Assembly: GCA_039029315.1 (NCBI GenBank)
Contig: JBCCGK010000198.1
Span: forward strand, 1 to 9,299
Reading direction: 5' to 3'
DNA: 9,299 bases
DNA from: JBCCCJ01 sp039029315
GTDB taxonomy: Bacteria; Bacteroidota; Bacteroidia; J057
Part shown: piece after piece, positions 6,515 through 9,299 of the stretch
Position numbering within the stretch: position 1 is the stretch's first letter
How the letters are laid out: each line of letters begins with the position of its first letter
Notes under the pieces: generated by a model
Database searches by the model: none
What the model saw: the letters and a program-made list of their open reading frames with translations, nothing else
Told to the model about the DNA's origin: nothing
Program-made: the position numbers and the translations under genes

Positions 6515-7039
6515 ATGTTGTTTGACAATCCATCTATCCATCCCCAAGATCTGCCAGCGGTTGAGGAGGCCCTCTGGCAGCCATTGCATCGGACTTATCT
6601 GAAGCGCCAACTGCTGGGACTCGCCATTGGTCAGACATTCCTTCTGATTGCCGGGATTGTGGCGGTGAGCATCATGAGTATGTGGGGAAAACTCTGGTTG
6701 GTCTTGGGTGGCATCCTCCTTTGGGTCGCTCAAACGCTGCTGCGGTGGATATTGGTCCGAAAGGGATTTGCCAAAAAAGCCTATGCCCTCAGGGAACGGG
6801 ACCTGCTCTACCGATCTGGATTGTTCTGGCAACAGATGTTGGTCGTGCCATTCAACAGAGTGCAGCATTGTTCCATTCAGGAAGGATTGCTCGATAAGGT
6901 CTATGGTCTGGCCTCTCTGCGGGTGTATACAGCTGGTACAAGCGGAAGTGATCTGGTGATCCCGGGTCTTGAACCACACAATGCACAAAGAATCAAGGAT
7001 TTTCTCATCAATCGAACAGTACAGGATGAAGCCATCTGA
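6515..7039 (+). CDS. YdbS-like PH-domain membrane protein
   Basis: A 174-residue inner-membrane protein with a single bacterial PH domain (bPH2, formerly DUF304). The soluble N-terminus DNPSIHPQDLPAVEEALWQP (residues 4-23) is typical of this family. Two membrane segments follow at about 33-56 and 59-80. The bPH2 domain covers about 88-165, with YALRERDLLYRSGLFWQQ (90-107) and VPFNRVQHCSIQEGLLDKVY (111-130) as its core strands. The inner ATG is chosen because the MLFDNP-type opening matches relatives and a candidate promoter lies just before it. The stop overlaps the start of the larger PH-domain gene by 14 bases, so the two are almost certainly one translation-coupled unit. In Bacillus subtilis the related ydbST pair belongs to the SigW cell-envelope stress regulon and has been linked to resistance to a membrane-active peptide; a similar protective role here is inference. 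Confidence 0.85.
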   Translation: MLFDNPSIHPQDLPAVEEALWQPLHRTYLKRQLLGLAIGQTFLLIAGIVAVSIMSMWGKLWLVLGGILLWVAQTLLRWILVRKGFAKKAYALRERDLLYRSGLFWQQMLVVPFNRVQHCSIQEGLLDKVYGLASLRVYTAGTSGSDLVIPGLEPHNAQRIKDFLINRTVQDEAI

Positions 7040-8543
7040 TCTGTCTTTTCATAGCCCTCAGCGCCAATCTCCTGCTGCGGTTATTTTTATTTTGATCACC
7101 TTCCTGCGAAGAAGTGTCCGGAGGTTTTGGTTCCTGTTTTTGTTTATTTTTTTTCAAAAAGGAGAAAGTCGAACTACCTATTTTCTGGGCTTGCTGATTG
7201 TGATTTCTGTTTTGCAGTTGGCTTCCTCTCTGATCCACTATTTTCGATTCTATTTCTATATAGAGGGAGACGAGCTGATTCTGGAAAGCCGTCGTTTGCA
7301 AACCACACGCACCAATATTCCTTTTGATCGCATCCAGACCATAGAGTTTGAACAAGGAATCCTGCATCGGTTCTTCAATGTAGTGAAGGTACAGATAGAC
7401 ACTGCAGGTTCGGAGAAAGCTGAAATGAGTCTTGACGCCCTGGAAATGGAACGAGCGGAAGCTTTGCGTTCCTTTATTTTGACCCAAAAGGCCCAATATG
7501 CAGCCTTGACAGGAGAGGAAGGTGAGCTTGTCGAAGAAGAACAAGTATTTGTTCCAACTCCCCCCCAGGATGAATTGTTGCTGGAATTGGAGCCAGGAGA
7601 ATTGTTGCGAGTCGGCTTGGCACAGAATCATTTACGGACTGCGGGGATCATTGTGGGATTTTTTCTTGGCCTGTACCAATATGTGGATGAGTTCATTAGC
7701 TGGGATCGGGAGGATGTGACACAATATGTGGTCGGCATCGAAGGAAGTGCTGTTGTGTTGACTGTCCTGGGAGTCATCCCATTGCTTTTGCTTGCTGCTG
7801 TGGTGGTGTCTGTGGTTCGGGTGGTATTCCGATATTATGGGTTCAAGGCATGGAAAACAGCTCGGGGGCTCAAACTCCAGGCAGGATTGCTGACGCGGCG
7901 GGAACAGGCGGCTACAAGAAGCAAAATCCAGTTGATTCGCTGGTACCAAACCTTGTTTGAGCTTCGAATGGGAATCAGCAGGGTGCGCCTCTTCCAGGCA
8001 GCCGGAAATGCTGTCAAAAAGAAAGAAGCCCTCACGCTTCCAGGCTGTCATGATGCGCATCGGGATATGCTCAACGAGGTATTGTTATCCAAAGAAGAAC
8101 AACTCTCCCTGGCTGCTCACACGGTCAGTCGCAAGATCATCTTGAGACGTGTTTTGTTTCGCGGCATCTTACCCGCCATTGGTTTGGGAATTGCCACTGC
8201 CTCCCCTATGGGCTATGCAGCAGGTCTATGGATCTTGTTGATTCCGTTCAACATCTGGACGGCCCGCCGCTATCATGACAGATTCCAGCTATTGATCAAT
8301 GAATATTCCGTTCAGATTCGCTCCGGTGTCTGGGGATATCGTGGCGTCATACTTCCGTGGTACAAAATCCAGGCAGTACGCCTCTCTTCCAGTCCATTTG
8401 AGCGAAGACATGGCCTCTCTACTGTCCGGCTTGCGACGGCTGGGGGAACGGTCAGAATTCCTTTTGTTCCAGACACACTTGCCCATTCATTGGCTGATTT
8501 TGCCCTGTACAAGGTCGAATCTTCACAAAAAGCGTGGATGTAG
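7026..8543 (+). CDS. YdbT-like protein with three PH domains
   Basis: A 505-residue membrane protein of the YdbT type. The N-terminus has the family phrase SPQRQSPAAVIFILITFLRR (residues 10-29). Membrane segments are likely at about 33-45, 52-70, 203-220, 241-268 and one or two within 374-412. Three bPH2 domains alternate with them: about 76-152 (FYIEGDELILESRRLQ), 268-352 (GLKLQAGLLTRREQAATRSK), and 416-498 (INEYSVQIRSGVWGYRG). An acidic linker (about 163-192) follows the first PH domain. The start at ATG 7026 gives the standard opening; an earlier in-frame ATG at 6969 would lie deep in the upstream gene. It overlaps the YdbS-like gene by 14 bases, and the two proteins probably work as a complex in the membrane. 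It converges on the GNAT gene with 20 bases between them. The family is firm; the molecular role is unknown. Confidence 0.87.
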   Translation: MKPSDLSFHSPQRQSPAAVIFILITFLRRSVRRFWFLFLFIFFQKGESRTTYFLGLLIVISVLQLASSLIHYFRFYFYIEGDELILESRRLQTTRTNIPFDRIQTIEFEQGILHRFFNVVKVQIDTAGSEKAEMSLDALEMERAEALRSFILTQKAQYAALTGEEGELVEEEQVFVPTPPQDELLLELEPGELLRVGLAQNHLRTAGIIVGFFLGLYQYVDEFISWDREDVTQYVVGIEGSAVVLTVLGVIPLLLLAAVVVSVVRVVFRYYGFKAWKTARGLKLQAGLLTRREQAATRSKIQLIRWYQTLFELRMGISRVRLFQAAGNAVKKKEALTLPGCHDAHRDMLNEVLLSKEEQLSLAAHTVSRKIILRRVLFRGILPAIGLGIATASPMGYAAGLWILLIPFNIWTARRYHDRFQLLINEYSVQIRSGVWGYRGVILPWYKIQAVRLSSSPFERRHGLSTVRLATAGGTVRIPFVPDTLAHSLADFALYKVESSQKAWM

Positions 8544-8563
8544 AGGGTTGCTGCAACAGCCTC
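8543..8563. terminator. Imperfect hairpin between convergent genes
   Basis: GAGG-GTTGC and GCAAC-AG-CCTC can pair around a single T, or with a slightly larger loop, with a 2-base bulge. It occupies the 20 bases between the ydbT-like stop and the GNAT stop, where a two-way terminator would be expected. No T-run follows on either strand, so this is a weak candidate. Confidence 0.3.
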
Positions 8564-9079
8564 TTATCGCGCCTTATAGATGATCATCAAGCGTTTATCC
8601 AAATATCGATCCTCTAGTTTCAGGTATTCTCTGATCAGACCATATTCTGCAAATCCAAGTTTTTCGTACACCTTATTGGCTTGAGCATTGTCGGTAATTA
8701 CCCCCAACAGTATTTGCTCAACTGCAAGTTCATCAAATGCTTTTTTGATTGTTCTGGCAATCAGTTCTTTCCCAATCCCCCTCCCCTGATATTTTTTTCG
8801 GACATATATCTGTACCAAATGCCCCCGATGACAGCTCCGTTTTCCTTCCTCTCGTATAAACCCACAGATTCCAATACAAAGCGCCTCTTCAAAAGCCCCC
8901 ATAATAAAATTTTGAGGATCATCTCGCGCTAAATATTCATCGAATTTCAGCTTCTCTTTGTTTATTTCTTCTTCATAGGTTGTGCCAAAACTATCTGGAT
9001 GTTCTTGCAAGCATGTCAATCGAATGTCATGATAGCTATCTACTTCTGAGGCATCTAACTTTCTGTAAATAATTTCCAT
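8564..9079 (-). CDS. GNAT family N-acetyltransferase
   Basis: A 171-residue cytoplasmic enzyme of the GNAT fold, which moves an acetyl group from acetyl-CoA to an amine. The acetyl-CoA-binding motif A reads VQIYVRKKYQGRGIGKELI (residues 89-107), with the QGRGIG pyrophosphate loop intact. Motif B follows in NAQANKVYEKLGF (131-143). The opening IYRKLDASEVDSYHDIRLTC and the HPDSFGTTYEEE stretch (27-38) are typical of GNATs acting on small molecules or protein N-termini, but the acceptor cannot be named. The length is normal and the gene looks intact. It points toward the ydbT-like gene, and the left end of an insertion sequence begins 48 bases upstream of its start, so its own promoter region is short or was altered by that insertion. 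Confidence 0.88.
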   Translation of the reverse strand: MEIIYRKLDASEVDSYHDIRLTCLQEHPDSFGTTYEEEINKEKLKFDEYLARDDPQNFIMGAFEEALCIGICGFIREEGKRSCHRGHLVQIYVRKKYQGRGIGKELIARTIKKAFDELAVEQILLGVITDNAQANKVYEKLGFAEYGLIREYLKLEDRYLDKRLMIIYKAR

Positions 9080-9126
9080 CTTTGGGTCTGCTTATAGCTG
9101 AGAACGATTCGTAGAAACATCTGTAT

Positions 9127-9299
9127 TAAGTGGGCGGACAAAATTAAGAGACTGTTTAGGAATCTGTGCTAAGAATTTTGGTTCTGTGACAAATTCCACG
9201 GGAATGTTACCTTGGCTTTATGGAAGCTCAGGAATTCTATGAACAACTTTTGGACCTATCGCACTTGAAAGTGGACGATGTGGAAGTTAAGCAAAGTCG
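9127..9299 (+). mobile_element. Left end of a probable insertion sequence (cut by window edge)
   Basis: The segment opens with TAAGTGGGCGGACAAAATTA, nearly the same as the end of the MITE-like element at 6271. About 93 bases later a transposase-like frame begins, a usual spacing for an insertion sequence. The leader 9147-9219 contains a short hairpin, ATTCC-ACG-GGAAT (9193-9205), shortly before the start codon. The right end and any target duplication lie outside the window. The true left boundary is uncertain. Confidence 0.45.
9220..9299 (+). CDS. Start of a probable transposase, ISL3-like (cut by window edge)
   Basis: ATG at 9220 opens a frame that stays open to the window end and encodes 26 full codons beginning MEAQEFYEQLLDLSHLKVDD. 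The pattern of a short helical opening with LLxL, then a KVxxVEV strand, resembles the N-terminus of ISL3-family transposases, where a zinc-binding domain should follow. With so few residues the family is a suggestion only. Its place shortly after an inverted-repeat-like sequence shared with a MITE-like element supports a transposase. Confidence 0.45.
   Translation, partial: MEAQEFYEQLLDLSHLKVDDVEVKQS

Noticed and set aside
7008..7631. A 207-codon open frame on the minus strand across the ydbT-like gene
   Set aside because: It lies opposite a well-supported three-PH-domain gene and shows no protein-like motifs.

Overview
The window most likely comes from a bacterium of the Bacteroidota. The RibF protein looks like those of that phylum, most genes lack a Shine-Dalgarno sequence, and two candidate promoters resemble the Bacteroidota -33/-7 type. 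A member of the Saprospiria would fit the mid-40s GC content, but this placement is by eye and not proven.

Left half (1-5017, all on the minus strand): a four-gene run read from right to left. It holds a SWIM zinc-finger protein, a DUF5691 protein, a MoxR-type AAA+ ATPase, and the first 315 codons of a DUF5682 protein that runs off the left edge. I recall these families occurring as neighbours in bacteria from several phyla, usually with a VWA-domain protein next, which here would lie just outside the window. Their joint function is not known to me. This is the best candidate for an undescribed multi-gene system. An ATPase remodels something, the DUF5682 protein has a possible hydrolase-like layout, and the SWIM and DUF5691 proteins look like binding or scaffold parts. 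The promoter side of the run (about 5040-5160) carries a near-perfect operator-like palindrome over a candidate -7 element and an AT-rich tract of repeated TTGCAAT-like motifs.

Right half (5235-8543, plus strand): ribF (FAD synthetase/riboflavin kinase), then a 335-base gap, then an overlapping pair of bacterial PH-domain membrane proteins of the YdbS/YdbT type. The gap holds a MITE-like element of about 137 bp with imperfect inverted ends and foldback internal sequence.

Right edge: a GNAT acetyltransferase on the minus strand converges on the ydbT-like gene. Beyond it lies the left end of a probable insertion sequence, with the first 26 codons of what looks like an ISL3-like transposase. 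The 20-base end of this element (9127-9146) matches the end of the MITE-like element at 18 of 20 bases. This suggests the MITE-like element is a non-autonomous relative of that insertion sequence. No RNA genes or CRISPR arrays were seen.
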